Below, piece after piece: positions 8,671 to 21,765 of a stretch of 64,000 nt of DNA. The notes beneath the pieces are model-generated. The model saw nothing but the letters and a program-made list of their open reading frames with translations. It did not search any database and had not been told where the DNA came from. The DNA lies in assembly GCF_900116375.1 (NCBI RefSeq), contig NZ_UETB01000008.1:1-64000 (forward strand), given 5' to 3'. A program made the translations under genes and the position numbers. This DNA is from Georgenia satyanarayanai. GTDB lineage: Bacteria > Actinomycetota > Actinomycetes > Actinomycetales > Actinomycetaceae. Positions within the stretch are counted from its first letter, which is position 1, and each line of letters starts with the position of its first letter.

Positions 8671-9878
8671 CTCGCGTGAGTCCCCTCTTCCGTCGCCGCA
8701 CACCTCCCGACACCGGGCCCGGTGTGACCGGACCCGTGCGCGTGGACGCGCGCACGAAGAACCTCACCAAGCGCCTGCAGCCCGGTGACGTGGCCGTCAT
8801 CGACCACCTCGACCTCGACCGCGTCTCGGCCGAGGCGCTCGTCGCGTGCCGTCCGGCCGCCGTCCTCAACGCCGCCAAGTCCACCTCCGGGCGCTACCCC
8901 AACCTCGGCCCGGAGATCATCGTCGTCGAGGGGATCCCGCTCGTCGACGACCTCGGCGGCTCGGTCATGTCGCTGCGCGAGGGACGGCCCGTGCGCGTGG
9001 ACGGCAACGCCGTCTACTCGGGGACCGTCCTCATGGCCGAGGGCACCGAGCAGACCGAGGAGAGCGTCGCCGCCGCCATGGTGGAGGCTCGCGAGGGCCT
9101 GTCCGTCCAGCTCGAGGCCTTCGCCGGCAACACGATGGACTTCCTCAACCGGGAGCGCGACCTCCTTCTCGACGGCGTGGGCGTGCCCGACGTGCACACC
9201 GCCATCGAGGGCCGGCACGTCCTCATCGTCGTGCGCGGCTACCACTACAAGGAGGACCTGGCGATGCTGCGGTCCTACGTCCGCGAGTACCGTCCCGTCC
9301 TCATCGGCGTCGACGGCGGCGCGGACGCGATCATCGAGTCCGGCCTCACGCCGGACATGATCGTCGGGGACATGGACTCCGTCTCCGACGCCACCCTGCG
9401 CAGCGGCGCCGAGATCGTCGTCCACGCCTACCGCGACGGCCGCGCCCCCGGCATGGCGCGCGTCGAGCAGCTGGGCGTGGACCACGTCGTCTTCCCGGCC
9501 ACCGGCACGAGCGAGGACGTCGCCATGCTGCTGGCCGACGACAAGGGCGCCGAGCTGATCGTCGCCGTCGGTACCCACGCGACCCTCGTGGAGTTCCTCG
9601 ACAAGGGCCGCGCGGGCATGGCCTCGACCTTCCTCACGCGCCTGCGGGTGGGCTCCAAGCTCGTCGACGCCAAGGGCGTCTCCCAGCTCTACCGCACCCG
9701 GATCTCGACGCTGCAGATCGTCCTGCTCGCGCTCGCCGGGCTGCTGGCCATCGGGGTGGCCCTCGCGTCCACCGAGCTCGGCCAGGCGCTGTACCAGATC
9801 GTCATGGCGCGGCTCGACGGCCTGTTCGCCGCCATCAAGGACCTGCTGGGCATCGCCCCGCCCGCGCCCACCTCGTAG
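8667..9878 (+). CDS. steA: SteA-like cytokinesis/envelope protein
   Basis: 403 aa. A cytoplasmic region with a thiamine-pyrophosphokinase-like fold signature (GVDGGADAII and VGDMDSVSDAT) ends in one membrane segment (QIVLLALAGLLAIGVALAS). The homologue in Corynebacterium glutamicum, SteA, works with SteB in daughter-cell separation by recruiting a peptidoglycan hydrolase; M. tuberculosis has Rv1697 at this place. True kinase activity is not established for the family. The ATG overlaps the recN stop (ATGA). steB begins 7 bp downstream after a TAGGAG ribosome-binding site. Confidence 0.87.
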   Translation: MTRVSPLFRRRTPPDTGPGVTGPVRVDARTKNLTKRLQPGDVAVIDHLDLDRVSAEALVACRPAAVLNAAKSTSGRYPNLGPEIIVVEGIPLVDDLGGSVMSLREGRPVRVDGNAVYSGTVLMAEGTEQTEESVAAAMVEAREGLSVQLEAFAGNTMDFLNRERDLLLDGVGVPDVHTAIEGRHVLIVVRGYHYKEDLAMLRSYVREYRPVLIGVDGGADAIIESGLTPDMIVGDMDSVSDATLRSGAEIVVHAYRDGRAPGMARVEQLGVDHVVFPATGTSEDVAMLLADDKGAELIVAVGTHATLVEFLDKGRAGMASTFLTRLRVGSKLVDAKGVSQLYRTRISTLQIVLLALAGLLAIGVALASTELGQALYQIVMARLDGLFAAIKDLLGIAPPAPTS

Positions 9879-9885
9879 GAGCACG

Positions 9886-10917
9886 ATGATCGACTTCCGC
9901 TACCACCTCGTCTCACTCATCGCCGTCTTCCTCGCCCTGGCGCTGGGGATCCTCCTCGGTGCCGGTCCCCTCAACCAGCCCCTCGGTGACCAGCTCACCG
10001 GTCAGGTGGAGGAGCTGCGCGAGGACCGCGACCGGCTGCGGACGGAGCTCGAGGTCAGCGAGGCCGAGCGCGAGACGCGCGACCAGTTCCTCGACGAGGT
10101 CGCCCCCGCCACCCTCGGCTCGCGCCTCGAGGGCCGCTCGGTCGCCGTCGTCGTCCTGCCCGCCGCGAACGAGGACGACGTCGCCGACGTGCGCCTGCGC
10201 CTCGAGCAGGCCGGCGCCACCGTCACCGGGCAGGTCCAGGTCACCGAGGCGTGGACCGACCCGGGCACCGCGACGTTCCGCTCGAGCTTCGCGGGCCAGA
10301 TCCTCGGCTACCTCGACCCCGCCCCGCAGGACGGCGCGGACGCCGGCGTCATCCTCGGCACCGCCCTGGGCCAGGCCCTGACCCGGGGGGACGTCGACGG
10401 CACCCTCACGACCGACGCCGAGACGCTCCTCGAGCTGCTCGTCTCGGCCGAGGACCCGCTCGTCGAGCTCACCGAGGAGCCGGGCCAGGCCGCCAACGCG
10501 ACCGTCGTCGTCGCCCCGCGCAGCGAGGCCACCGGCCCCGAGGAGACGCCCGAGCCCGCCGACGTCGAGACCCGTGAGCAGCGGCTGGCCGAGGAGGTCG
10601 CCCTGGCCCGCGGCGTGGCCGCGACCGGTGAGGGCACCGTCGTCGTCGGCTCGGCGGCGACCGAGCTCGACCTCATCAGCGCCGTGCGCGCCGACGCGGA
10701 CGCAGCCCAGGCCGTGACGACGACCGACTCCATCGCCGAGCTCACCGGGCGTCTCAGCGTGCCGATGGCCCTCGCCGTCGACATCTCCGGCGAGGTGGGC
10801 CACTACGGGGTCGGGGCCGAGGCCACCGCCCTCGTCCCGCCCGCGGTCTACCTGCCCCCGCCCGCCGTGCCCGGCCCCGAGCAGGAGGAGGCCGCCGAGA
10901 CCGAGGACGCCGGCTGA
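9886..10917 (+). CDS. steB: SteB/MctB-like envelope protein
   Basis: 343 aa. An N-terminal membrane anchor (LVSLIAVFLALALGILLGAG) is followed by a coiled coil (EELREDRDRLRTELEVSEAERE, shortened here as about residues 35-65) and an extracytoplasmic alpha/beta domain. The C terminus is Pro/Glu-rich. This is the family of M. tuberculosis Rv1698 (MctB, described as a copper-handling channel protein) and C. glutamicum SteB, the SteA partner. The steA neighbour favours the cytokinesis role; copper transport is the alternative. The stop overlaps the next start by 1 bp. Confidence 0.84.
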   Translation: MIDFRYHLVSLIAVFLALALGILLGAGPLNQPLGDQLTGQVEELREDRDRLRTELEVSEAERETRDQFLDEVAPATLGSRLEGRSVAVVVLPAANEDDVADVRLRLEQAGATVTGQVQVTEAWTDPGTATFRSSFAGQILGYLDPAPQDGADAGVILGTALGQALTRGDVDGTLTTDAETLLELLVSAEDPLVELTEEPGQAANATVVVAPRSEATGPEETPEPADVETREQRLAEEVALARGVAATGEGTVVVGSAATELDLISAVRADADAAQAVTTTDSIAELTGRLSVPMALAVDISGEVGHYGVGAEATALVPPAVYLPPPAVPGPEQEEAAETEDAG

Positions 10918-11738
10918 TGGCGCGTCTGCGGGCCGCGCTGCTGGGCGTCGTGGCCACTGGTGCGGTGGCCACCGCGGTCGAGAGCGCGCCGCCCGGCGGG
11001 CCCGAGCGCTGGCAGCGCACGAACTACGCCGGGCGCAGCGTGAGCCTCCTCGGTGGCCTCGCGCAGGCCGGGGGCACGAGCCTCGCGCTGCTCGGCGCCG
11101 GCCGGACCGGCGCGGCGGCAGCCGTCGCCGCCGGGGCCGCGGGCGCGCTCGGCGCCGTCGACGACCTCACCGAGCGGGAGGCCGACCGCCACGTCAAGGG
11201 CCTGCGCGGCCACCTCGGCGCGCTGCGCGAGGGCCAGGTCACCACCGGTGCGCTGAAGATCGCCGGTATCGGCGGCGGCGCGCTGCTCGCCTCGCTCGTC
11301 CTGCCGGCACGCGGCTCGGGGCGCGTCGCGCGCCTCGCCCACCGTGGCACGAGCGCCGCGCTCATCGCCGGGACCGCGAACCTCCTCAACCTCTTCGACC
11401 TGCGCCCCGGCCGGGCGCTCAAGGTCACCTGCGTGGCGGCGGCCGCCACCACCCTCGCGGGCGGCCCGGGCGCGCCCGTCGCTGCCACCGCTCTCGGCTC
11501 CGCCGCCGCCGGCCTGCGCGACGACCTCTCCGAGCGCACCATGCTCGGCGACACCGGTGCCAACGCCCTGGGCGCCACTCTCGGCGCCGCCCTGGCCGCC
11601 CACCCCTCCCGTGTGCTGCGGGGCGGGGCGCTGGCCGCCGTCGTCGCCCTCACGCTGCTCAGCGAACGGGTGAGCTTCTCCCGCGTCATCGACCAGTCCC
11701 CGGTGCTGCACGCCCTGGACCAGTGGGGCCGGAGGTGA
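10917..11738 (+). CDS. MraY/WecA-like family 4 glycosyltransferase, short form
   Basis: 273 aa, rich in hydrophobic segments. It keeps recognisable polyprenyl-phosphate hexose-1-P transferase motifs: DDLTEREADRHVKG, NLLNLFDLRPGRAL and LRDDLSERTMLGDTGANAL. Enzymes of this family move a sugar phosphate from a nucleotide sugar to undecaprenyl phosphate. At 273 aa it is shorter than MraY or WecA (about 320-360), so the number of membrane helices is reduced and activity is uncertain. It sits directly before MurJ-like and GT4 genes, suggesting a lipid-linked glycan pathway. The ATG overlaps the steB stop by 1 bp. Confidence 0.68.
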   Translation: MARLRAALLGVVATGAVATAVESAPPGGPERWQRTNYAGRSVSLLGGLAQAGGTSLALLGAGRTGAAAAVAAGAAGALGAVDDLTEREADRHVKGLRGHLGALREGQVTTGALKIAGIGGGALLASLVLPARGSGRVARLAHRGTSAALIAGTANLLNLFDLRPGRALKVTCVAAAATTLAGGPGAPVAATALGSAAAGLRDDLSERTMLGDTGANALGATLGAALAAHPSRVLRGGALAAVVALTLLSERVSFSRVIDQSPVLHALDQWGRR

Positions 11739-11754
11739 CCCCGGTGGTCGGGAG

Positions 11755-13377
11755 GTGACCGACCCGGTCACCGGCCGCCGCCGCGTCCTCGCCGGGGTCG
11801 CCGGCGCCGCGGGCATGATGGCGGCCGTGACGGTGCTCTCGCGCGCCGTCGGCTTCGTGCGGTGGTTCGTCCAGTCGGCCACGCTGGGCGACTCCGCCAC
11901 CGCGAACGCCTACTCCACGGCCAACACGCTGCCCAACGTCCTGTTCGAGGTCGCGGCCGGCGGCGCCCTCGCCGGCGCCGTGGTCCCCCTCCTCGCCGCC
12001 CCGCTCGCCCGTTCCCTGCGCGGGGAGGTCGACCGGATCGCCTCGGCGCTGCTCACCTGGACGCTGGCCGTCCTCGTCCCGCTCGGACTCCTCGTCGCCC
12101 TCCTCGCCGGTCCCATCGTCGGGCTGCTGCCCGACTCGGTCGGCTCGGACGTCGAGACGCAGCGGCAGCTCGCCACGTTCTTCCTGCGCATCTTCGCGCT
12201 GCAGATCCCGCTGTACGGCGTGGGCGTGGTCCTCACGGGCGTGCTCCAGGCGCAGCGGCGCTTCCTCCTGCCGGCCATCGCCCCGCTCCTGTCCAGCGTC
12301 GTCGTCATCGGCGCCTACCTCGCCTTCGGGATGCTCTCCGGCGGGATGGCCGACGAGCCCGAGCGCCTGGCCCAGTCGGCGCTCGACTGGCTCGCCTGGG
12401 GCACCACCCTGGGCGTCGCGGCGATGAGCCTGCCGCTGCTCGTGCCGGTGGTGCGCAGCGGCGTGCGGCTGCGCCCCGTGCTGCGCTTCCCACCCGGCGT
12501 GGGCCGCCGTGCGGTCAACCTCGCCGCCGCGGGCATCGGCGCGCTGCTCGCCCAGCAGGTGAGCGTCGTCGTGTTCATCGTCCTGGCCCGCGCCGGCGGC
12601 GTGGAGGGCACGATCACGATCTGGGAGTACTCCCGCGCGGTGTACTTCCTGCCCTACGCCGTCCTCGCGGTGCCCGTCGCCACCGCCGTCTTCCCGCGGC
12701 TCGCCGAGCTCGCGGGAGGCCACGACCGCGCCGCCTTCGCGGCCATGGCCGTCGGCTCCACCCGCTCGGTCCTCGCCGCGTCCCTCGTCGGGGCGGGCAT
12801 CCTCACGGCCGTCGCGCCCGGTGTCACGACCGTCTTCTCCCTCAGCGGCACGATGGAGGGGATGACGACGGCGGTCACGTGGCTCGCCCCCGCCGTCGTC
12901 GGCTACGGGCTGGTCTTCCACGTGTCCCGCTGCCTGTACACCCTGGACCGCGGCCGCGCCGCGGTGATGGCGACGGCGGCGGGCTGGCTCGTCGTCAGCG
13001 TCGCCGCCGCCGTGCTCGTCCAGGTCACCGCGCCCGACGGCGGGAACGGGCCGGCCACGCTCTTCTCCCTGGCGCTGGCGACCTCGATCGGCATGACCGT
13101 CGCCGGCCTGGCGCTGCTGTGGGCGCTGCGGCACGCCCTCGGTGCTGACGCGCCGCTCGGCGCACTGGTGCGCACCGCGGCGGTGGGCACGGTGGGGGCG
13201 GCCGCCGGGGGACTGGCCGGCAGGCTCGTCACCGACGCCGTGCTCGACGCCGTGGACCCCCAGCTCCTCTCCGGTCTGCTCGCCTCCGTGGCCGGCGGGC
13301 TGTGCGCCGCCGCGCTCGGTGCCCTGGCCGTGGTGCTCGCCGACCGCACCGCCCTGCGTCCCGCGCGCTGGTCCTGA
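11755..13377 (+). CDS. MurJ/MviN-family lipid flippase
   Basis: 540 aa polytopic membrane protein (about 13-14 helices) of the MOP superfamily. The diagnostic N-terminal region reads VTVLSRAVGFVRWFVQSATL, followed by NAYSTANTLPNVLFEVAAGG. MurJ flips lipid II or related undecaprenyl-linked precursors. The mycobacterial MurJ orthologue lies elsewhere in its genome, so this copy beside a MraY-like enzyme and a GT4 could serve another envelope glycan. The GTG at 11755 keeps the full family N terminus; the GGGAG site abuts it closely, and ATGs at 11815/11818 would cut into helix 1. Confidence 0.85.
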   Translation: MTDPVTGRRRVLAGVAGAAGMMAAVTVLSRAVGFVRWFVQSATLGDSATANAYSTANTLPNVLFEVAAGGALAGAVVPLLAAPLARSLRGEVDRIASALLTWTLAVLVPLGLLVALLAGPIVGLLPDSVGSDVETQRQLATFFLRIFALQIPLYGVGVVLTGVLQAQRRFLLPAIAPLLSSVVVIGAYLAFGMLSGGMADEPERLAQSALDWLAWGTTLGVAAMSLPLLVPVVRSGVRLRPVLRFPPGVGRRAVNLAAAGIGALLAQQVSVVVFIVLARAGGVEGTITIWEYSRAVYFLPYAVLAVPVATAVFPRLAELAGGHDRAAFAAMAVGSTRSVLAASLVGAGILTAVAPGVTTVFSLSGTMEGMTTAVTWLAPAVVGYGLVFHVSRCLYTLDRGRAAVMATAAGWLVVSVAAAVLVQVTAPDGGNGPATLFSLALATSIGMTVAGLALLWALRHALGADAPLGALVRTAAVGTVGAAAGGLAGRLVTDAVLDAVDPQLLSGLLASVAGGLCAAALGALAVVLADRTALRPARWS

Positions 13378-13386
13378 GGCCGTGAC

Positions 13387-16990
<3,604 letters not shown>

Positions 16991-17008
16991 CCCCACCCCC
17001 CTCCTTCT

Positions 17009-17313
17009 CGCCGACAGCTGAGTTGTTCCTGGCCACCCCCTTCTCGCCGAGCGCTGAGTTGTTCCTCGCCGGCCTCGTCGCCGAGCGCTGAGTTGTTCCT
17101 CGCCGCCTCGCCGCCTCGCCGCCGAGCGCTGAGTTGTTCCGAGCGCGAGCCGCTGCGGGGCCATGAGTCGACGTCGCACGCTGCGCTCGGGTAACAACTC
17201 AGCGGTCGGCGCGTGGGGGTGCGGGTAATAACTCAGCGGTCGGCGCGTGGGGGTGCGGGTAATAACTCAGCGGTCGGCGCGTGGGGGTGCGGGTAACAAC
17301 TCAGCGCTCGGCG
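17009..17313. repeat. Array of eight ~21-bp units, four in each orientation
   Basis: The 340-bp gap 16991-17330 holds no gene. Four copies read CGCCGAGCGCTGAGTTGTTCC (17045, 17079, 17120; variant CGCCGACAGC at 17009). Four copies read the reverse complement type GTAACAACTCAGCGCTCGGCG (17293; variants at 17191, 17225, 17259). Opposing copies can pair into long hairpins between the convergent NUDIX and ctaA genes. A bidirectional terminator role, or a mobile miniature repeat family, are inferences. Confidence 0.9.
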
Positions 17314-17326
17314 AGGGGGTGGGGAG
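17191..17326 (+). repeat. Four 34-bp tandem units
   Basis: The right half of the array has an exact 34-bp period: copies begin at 17191, 17225, 17259 and 17293, each containing GT(A/A)A(C/T)AACTCAGCG followed by (G/C)TCGGCG and then a G-rich CGTGGGGGTGCGG linker. The last linker differs. The unit in the left half is spaced irregularly, so the two halves grew by different events. Confidence 0.88.
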
Positions 17327-17330
17327 TGGG

Positions 17331-18314
17331 TCAGCTGCCGGTGGTGACGCGGCTGTCGCGCGTCACCAGGGCGCCGACGGCGTAGACGAGCGCGACGACC
17401 GTGAGCGCCGAGCCGAGCATGTGCAGGCCCACGAGCACCTCGGGCAGGCCGGTGAAGTACTGGACGTAGCCGATGAGGCCCTGCGCCAGCGTGACACCGA
17501 GCAGCCAGCGCCACGTCCGCTGCGCTGCGGCGTTGCCCTCACGGCGCGCGAGCACCAGGCCCACGACGACGAGGACGACGAAGGCCCAGACGGCCAGCGC
17601 GTGGAAGCGCGAGACGAGCGCGGGGTCGAGCGCCCAGCGGTAGGGCTCCGTCGCGTCACCGGAGTGCGGCCCGGCGCCTGTCGTCACCACTCCGAGGGCG
17701 AGGAGCACGACGCCGACGGCGACGACCAGTCCGCCGACGGTGCGGAAGCGGCCGGAGGAGGCGGCCCGGGCGGGCGCGTCGGGGGAGGCCAGGCGCAGCA
17801 GGAGGTAGGTCGAGACGGCGACGAGCGCGAGCGAGATGAGCATGTGCGAGCCGACGATCGCGGGGTGCAGGTCCACCCACACCGTGACGCCACCGACGAA
17901 CGCCTGGAGAGCGATCCCGGCGAGCGGCAGCAGGGCGAGCCGCTTGAGCGACGCGGGCCGCGAGGCGGTGGGCTGACGCCGGTACACCGCCCACACGAGC
18001 GCGAGCGCGATGATCCCGAGGACGCCGGTGAGCGTCCGGTTCCCGAACTCGATCGCCTGGTGCAGGTCGCTCTCCCCGTGGAACGTCGGGGTGAAGGAGC
18101 CCGGCTCGCACAGCGGCCACTCCGAGCACCCGAGCCCCGAGCCGGAGAGCCGCACGGCCCCGCCGGTGACGATGATCCCGATCTGCGCGACGAGGTTGGC
18201 GATGGCCAGACCCCAGGTGAGGCGGTCGACGAGGCCGTCGCGGGAGCGGGAAGGTCCGGGAGAGGCGGGGGCCGGGGGTGTGGCCGACGCGGGCAGGGGA
18301 CTGGTCGAGGTCAC
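17331..18314 (-). CDS. ctaA: Heme A synthase (COX15/CtaA)
   Basis: 327 aa, about eight membrane helices. Family motifs include TGGAVRLSGSGLGCSEWPLC near helix 1 (the conserved cysteine pair region), FGNRTLTGVLG with the heme-ligand His/Asn environment of HQAIEFGNR, and a later FHALAVW and GLHMLGSAL. The enzyme oxidises heme O to heme A for cytochrome c oxidase. The GTG start at 18314 lies 6 nt after a TACCCT element, so the mRNA is probably leaderless. It is divergent from proA and convergent with the NUDIX gene. Confidence 0.92.
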   Translation of the reverse strand: MTSTSPLPASATPPAPASPGPSRSRDGLVDRLTWGLAIANLVAQIGIIVTGGAVRLSGSGLGCSEWPLCEPGSFTPTFHGESDLHQAIEFGNRTLTGVLGIIALALVWAVYRRQPTASRPASLKRLALLPLAGIALQAFVGGVTVWVDLHPAIVGSHMLISLALVAVSTYLLLRLASPDAPARAASSGRFRTVGGLVVAVGVVLLALGVVTTGAGPHSGDATEPYRWALDPALVSRFHALAVWAFVVLVVVGLVLARREGNAAAQRTWRWLLGVTLAQGLIGYVQYFTGLPEVLVGLHMLGSALTVVALVYAVGALVTRDSRVTTGS

Positions 18315-18320
18315 CCCACC

Positions 18321-18326
18321 AGGGTA
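18321..18326 (-). promoter_or_regulatory. -10 element of a leaderless ctaA promoter
   Basis: Reading the minus strand, TACCCT is followed by GGTGGG and then the GTG start. TANNNT at 6-8 nt before the start codon is the hallmark of leaderless actinobacterial transcripts. No convincing -35 hexamer is visible. Confidence 0.55.
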
Positions 18327-18434
18327 CGTCGCCGACGTGTGACGCCGGCTGGGACGGGCGTCACTGCCGGGCGCGCCACGGCGGCGGCGTGACTGCTCCG
18401 GGAGACGCGCCTACCGGCTGTCGGCGGTCCGGCA

Positions 18435-18440
18435 TACCCT
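18435..18440 (+). promoter_or_regulatory. -10 element of a leaderless proA promoter
   Basis: TACCCT, then GGTGGGC, then ATG at 18448. This is the same 12-bp stretch (TACCCTGGTGGG) that precedes ctaA on the other strand, 110 bp away. It supports ATG 18448 rather than the in-frame GTG at 18442 as the proA start. Confidence 0.55.
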
Positions 18441-18447
18441 GGTGGGC

Positions 18448-19782
18448 ATGACGGACACGCCTGTGCTCGAGCCCGCCCACCTCGTCGCCGACCCCGGCCC
18501 CACCGCGCCGGTGACCGTCGACGTCCGCGCCGCCGTGGAGGCCACCGCACGAGCGGCCAAGACCGCCTCCCGGGTGCTGGCCACCGCCACCCGCGCGACC
18601 AAGGACGCCGCCCTGCACGCCATGGCGGACGCCCTCGTCGCCTCCTCGGCGCGGATCGTCACCGCCAACGCCGAGGACCTCGACCGCGGCCGGGCGGGCG
18701 GCATGAAGGAGTCCCTCCTCGACCGTCTCGCCCTCACCGACGAGCGCATCGCCGCCATCGCCGACGCCCTGCGCGAGCTCGCCGCCCTGCCCGACCCCGT
18801 CGGGGAGGTGGTGCGCGGCTCCACCCTGCCCAACGGCCTCACGCTCCGACAGGTCCGCGTCCCCATGGGCGTCGTCGGGATGATCTACGAGGCCAGGCCC
18901 AACGTCACCGTCGACGCCGCCGGCCTGGCCCTGAAGTCCGGTAACGCCGTCATCCTGCGCGGCGGATCGGCCGCGGCCTCCTCCAACGCCGTCATCGTCG
19001 AGGTGCTCGGCGAGGCTCTCGAGGCCCAGGGGCTGCCGGCGGACCTCGTCCAGTCCATCGACGCGCACGGTCGCGCCGGCGCCGTCGAGCTCATGCGCGC
19101 TCGCGGGCTCGTCGACGTCCTCGTCCCGCGCGGCGGCGCGGACCTGATCCGGACCGTGGTCCGGGAGTCCCTCGTGCCGGTCATCGAGACCGGTGTGGGC
19201 AACTGCCACGTCTACGTCGACGCGGAGGTCGACGTCGCGCAGGCCGTCGCGATCGTGCTCAACTCCAAGACCCAGCGCACCGGGGTGTGCAACGCGGCCG
19301 AGACGCTCCTCGTCCACCGCGCCGCCGCCGAGCGGTTCCTCCCCGTCGCGCTCGCCGCGCTCGGGGAGGCCGGTGTCCGCATCCACGCCGACGACGACGC
19401 CGCCGCCCTCGCCCCGCAGGGCGTGGACGTGGTCCCCGCCACCGACGAGGACTGGGCCACCGAGTACCTCAGCCTCGACCTCGCGGTGCGCGTCGTCGAC
19501 GACCTCGACGCCGCCATCGACCACATCGGGCGCTGGTCCAGCGGCCACACCGAGGCGATCTGCACCACGAGCCTGCGTGCCTCGGAGCGCTTCACCCGCG
19601 AGGTCGACTCCGCCGCGGTCATCGTCAACGCCTCCACCCGTTTCACCGACGGCGGGCAGTTCGGCCTGGGTGCGGAGATCGGTATCTCGACCCAGAAGCT
19701 GCACGCTCGCGGCCCGATGGGTCTGGGGGAGCTCACCACCACCCAGTGGGTCGTGGTCGGCGACGGCCACGTGCGCGAGTAA
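18448..19782 (+). CDS. proA: Gamma-glutamyl phosphate reductase (glutamate-5-semialdehyde dehydrogenase)
   Basis: 444 aa, aldehyde-dehydrogenase fold. The catalytic cysteine is in [14 protein letters not shown]. Other ProA signatures are [36 protein letters not shown] and [11 protein letters not shown] near the middle. It reduces gamma-glutamyl phosphate with NADPH in the second step of proline synthesis. The partner proB is not in the window. The N terminus has about 25 extra residues before the conserved region. The order proA, small membrane protein, nadD, rsfS is usual in actinobacteria. Confidence 0.95.
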   Translation: MTDTPVLEPAHLVADPGPTAPVTVDVRAAVEATARAAKTASRVLATATRATKDAALHAMADALVASSARIVTANAEDLDRGRAGGMKESLLDRLALTDERIAAIADALRELAALPDPVGEVVRGSTLPNGLTLRQVRVPMGVVGMIYEARPNVTVDAAGLALKSGNAVILRGGSAAASSNAVIVEVLGEALEAQGLPADLVQSIDAHGRAGAVELMRARGLVDVLVPRGGADLIRTVVRESLVPVIETGVGNCHVYVDAEVDVAQAVAIVLNSKTQRTGVCNAAETLLVHRAAAERFLPVALAALGEAGVRIHADDDAAALAPQGVDVVPATDEDWATEYLSLDLAVRVVDDLDAAIDHIGRWSSGHTEAICTTSLRASERFTREVDSAAVIVNASTRFTDGGQFGLGAEIGISTQKLHARGPMGLGELTTTQWVVVGDGHVRE

Positions 19783-19854
19783 GGTCCCTACGGTCCCTCC
19801 TCCCCGGCCGTGGGAGACTGGACCGCACGTCCCGACGGAAGGAAGCCGACCACC

Positions 19855-20013
19855 ATGACGAGCTCGCTCGTGAACCTCGCCCAGCAGACGGAGGAGCACG
19901 CTAACCACCTCCCGATGCCGGCGATCATGTACGGGATCATCGCCTTCGCGATCCTCATGCTCCTGCTGCTGGTGACGCTGGCCTACCGCAACGTGCACAC
20001 GCGCCGCCGCTGA
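19855..20013 (+). CDS. Small single-pass membrane protein between proA and nadD
   Basis: 52 aa. A polar N terminus ([20 protein letters not shown]) is followed by one membrane helix ([18 protein letters not shown]) and a basic end (HTRRR), predicting an N-out, C-in topology. The ATG at 19855 has CGGAAGGAAG upstream. nadD begins 2 bp after its stop, so the two are co-transcribed. Short proteins like this are common at this position in actinobacteria; no function is known. Confidence 0.78.
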   Translation: MTSSLVNLAQQTEEHANHLPMPAIMYGIIAFAILMLLLLVTLAYRNVHTRRR

Positions 20014-20015
20014 GC

Positions 20016-20672
20016 ATGACCGAGCACCAGGCGCGGCGGATCGGCGTCATGGGAGGCACCTTCGACCCGATCCACCACGGACACCTGGTGGCCGCGAGCG
20101 AGGTCGCCGACGTGTTCTCGCTCGACGAGGTCCTGTTCGTCCCCACCGGCGAGCCGGTGTTCAAGCAGGACCGCACGGTCACCCCCGCCGAGCACCGCTA
20201 CCTCATGACGGTGGTCGCGACCGCGTCCAACCCGCGGTTCACCGTCTCGCGGGTGGACATCGACAGGCCCGGCCTGACCTACACGATCGACACGCTGCGT
20301 GACCTCAAGGGCTCCTTCCCCGACGCCGAGCTCTACTTCATCACCGGAGCGGACGTGCTCCCGGAGATCCTGTCGTGGAAGGACGTCGACGAGCTGTGGT
20401 CCCTGGCCCACTTCGTCGGCGTCGACCGCCCGGGGCACCACCTCGACGACACCGGCCTGCCGAGCAGCGGCGTCTCGCTCCTGGAGGTGCCCGCGATGGC
20501 GATCTCCTCGACCGACTGCCGCCGCCGCGTCCAGGAGGGCATGCCCGTGTGGTACCTCGTGCCCGACGGCGTGGTCCAGTACATCCACAAGCACGGCCTG
20601 TACCGGTCGCCGGCTCCGTCCGGCGCCGGCATGACGCCGCCCAGCCGCGAGGGAGGACGAGCCGATGAGTGA
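20016..20672 (+). CDS. nadD: Nicotinate-nucleotide adenylyltransferase
   Basis: 218 aa. The nucleotidyltransferase HxGH motif is in [15 protein letters not shown] (about residues 10-24), and the second signature is [13 protein letters not shown] near the C terminus. It adenylates nicotinate mononucleotide to deamido-NAD in NAD synthesis, which links functionally to nadK in this window. The C-terminal tail after HKHGLY is a short low-complexity extension. It overlaps the next gene by 8 bp. Confidence 0.95.
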   Translation: MTEHQARRIGVMGGTFDPIHHGHLVAASEVADVFSLDEVLFVPTGEPVFKQDRTVTPAEHRYLMTVVATASNPRFTVSRVDIDRPGLTYTIDTLRDLKGSFPDAELYFITGADVLPEILSWKDVDELWSLAHFVGVDRPGHHLDDTGLPSSGVSLLEVPAMAISSTDCRRRVQEGMPVWYLVPDGVVQYIHKHGLYRSPAPSGAGMTPPSREGGRADE

Positions 20673-21765
20673 GGGGACGGACCGTCCCACGGGGGAGCGC
20701 CGGCGCCGTCGTGAGGCTGAGCGCGCCGCCGCCCGCGCCGCCGAGCAGGCCGGGGCCACCCGGCCGCTGACCCGCCGCGAGCTGCGCTGGCAGCAGGCCG
20801 AGGAGGCCGCGCGCCTGGAGGCCATCGCCACCGGCGAGCTCCCGCTGGGTCAGCACCACGAGCGGCCCGTCCCGCCGCCCATGACGACCCCCGGGTCGGC
20901 GCCGTCGGCCCCCTCCGCGCCGTCGACGTCCGCCGCCCCGACGCCGGAGCGCGGCTCCGCGCCGAGTGCTCCGTCCGCGCCGGCGAGCGCACCGACCCCG
21001 GCCTCCGCGCCGGCGAGCGCACCGACCCCGGCCTCCGCGCCGCCGAGCGAGGCGCCCAGCGCGCCGCCGCGGATCCCGAGCCGCCGGTCCCTGCGGGAGC
21101 GCGACCCGGGGCCGGCCAGCGCCGAGCAGCCGCAGGAGCGGACCGCCACCGGCCGGCGACCGGTCGTCCGCACGCCCAGCACCGCTCGGGGCGTCCGGGC
21201 GCTGGACTCCACCGGTCAGCTGACCGGGATCCAGCCCGTCGTCCGTCCGGACGCCCCGGACGCCCCGGAGGCGCAGCCCACCGCCGCGCCGGTCGAGCCC
21301 GAGGCGAGCCCGGGGCCGGCGGTGTGGTCCGAGCGCGCCACCTTCTCCCTCGACCTCGACGGCCCGGCGCGCGCCGCGCGCGCGGCGCTCCCGGAGCCGG
21401 CCACGGGGCAGAGCGCCGAGGAACCCGAGGACGACGACCTTCCGCTGCGCCCCCGGTGGGTGGCCATCGACGCCGTCTCCGGCGCCAGCCCGGACGCCGC
21501 GCCCTCGCGCCGCTCACTGCGGGCCGAGGACCCGGCCCCCGAGCCCGAGCCCGAGGCCGACGTCGCGCCCGCGCCCGCACCGCAGACGGCCGAGGAGCCC
21601 AACCCCGCCGTGGCGGCCGTCAAGATCGCCGTGCTCGTGCTCGTCGCCGCCATCCTCGGTGCGCTCATCTGGCTGCTCGCCACCGGCGCCTTCGCCGGCT
21701 CGCCCACCGCCTTGCCCACCACCACCATCACCACGACCCACCCCGAGGAGACCAGTGCCAGCTGA
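20665..21765 (+). CDS. Proline/alanine-rich single-pass membrane protein
   Basis: 366 aa. It begins with a highly charged helix ([18 protein letters not shown]) and the motif [20 protein letters not shown], continues through about 250 residues of Ala/Pro/Ser-rich disordered sequence, and ends with one membrane helix ([20 protein letters not shown]) and a short Thr-rich external tail. Proteins of this architecture recur between nadD and rsfS in actinobacteria without a known function. It may be a cytoplasmic tether, an inference from topology only. The ATG lies inside the end of nadD and its stop lies inside rsfS (11-bp overlap). Confidence 0.75.
   Translation: MSEGTDRPTGERRRRREAERAAARAAEQAGATRPLTRRELRWQQAEEAARLEAIATGELPLGQHHERPVPPPMTTPGSAPSAPSAPSTSAAPTPERGSAPSAPSAPASAPTPASAPASAPTPASAPPSEAPSAPPRIPSRRSLRERDPGPASAEQPQERTATGRRPVVRTPSTARGVRALDSTGQLTGIQPVVRPDAPDAPEAQPTAAPVEPEASPGPAVWSERATFSLDLDGPARAARAALPEPATGQSAEEPEDDDLPLRPRWVAIDAVSGASPDAAPSRRSLRAEDPAPEPEPEADVAPAPAPQTAEEPNPAVAAVKIAVLVLVAAILGALIWLLATGAFAGSPTALPTTTITTTHPEETSAS
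20974..21033 (+). repeat. Two 30-bp coding repeats
   Basis: Two copies of a unit beginning TCCGCGCCGGCGAGCGCACC (20974 and 21004), encoding [10 protein letters not shown], with diverged partial copies on both sides. It lies in the disordered region of the nadD-rsfS membrane protein and is typical of low-complexity expansion. Confidence 0.8.

Noticed and set aside
17009-17326. A CRISPR array
   Set aside because: Repeats are short (~21 bp), occur in both orientations, and the 13-bp linkers are themselves repeated rather than unique spacers. No cas genes are near.
18442-18447. GTG at 18442 as the proA start
   Set aside because: The ATG at 18448 sits at the right distance from TACCCT for a leaderless transcript; the GTG would add only two residues.
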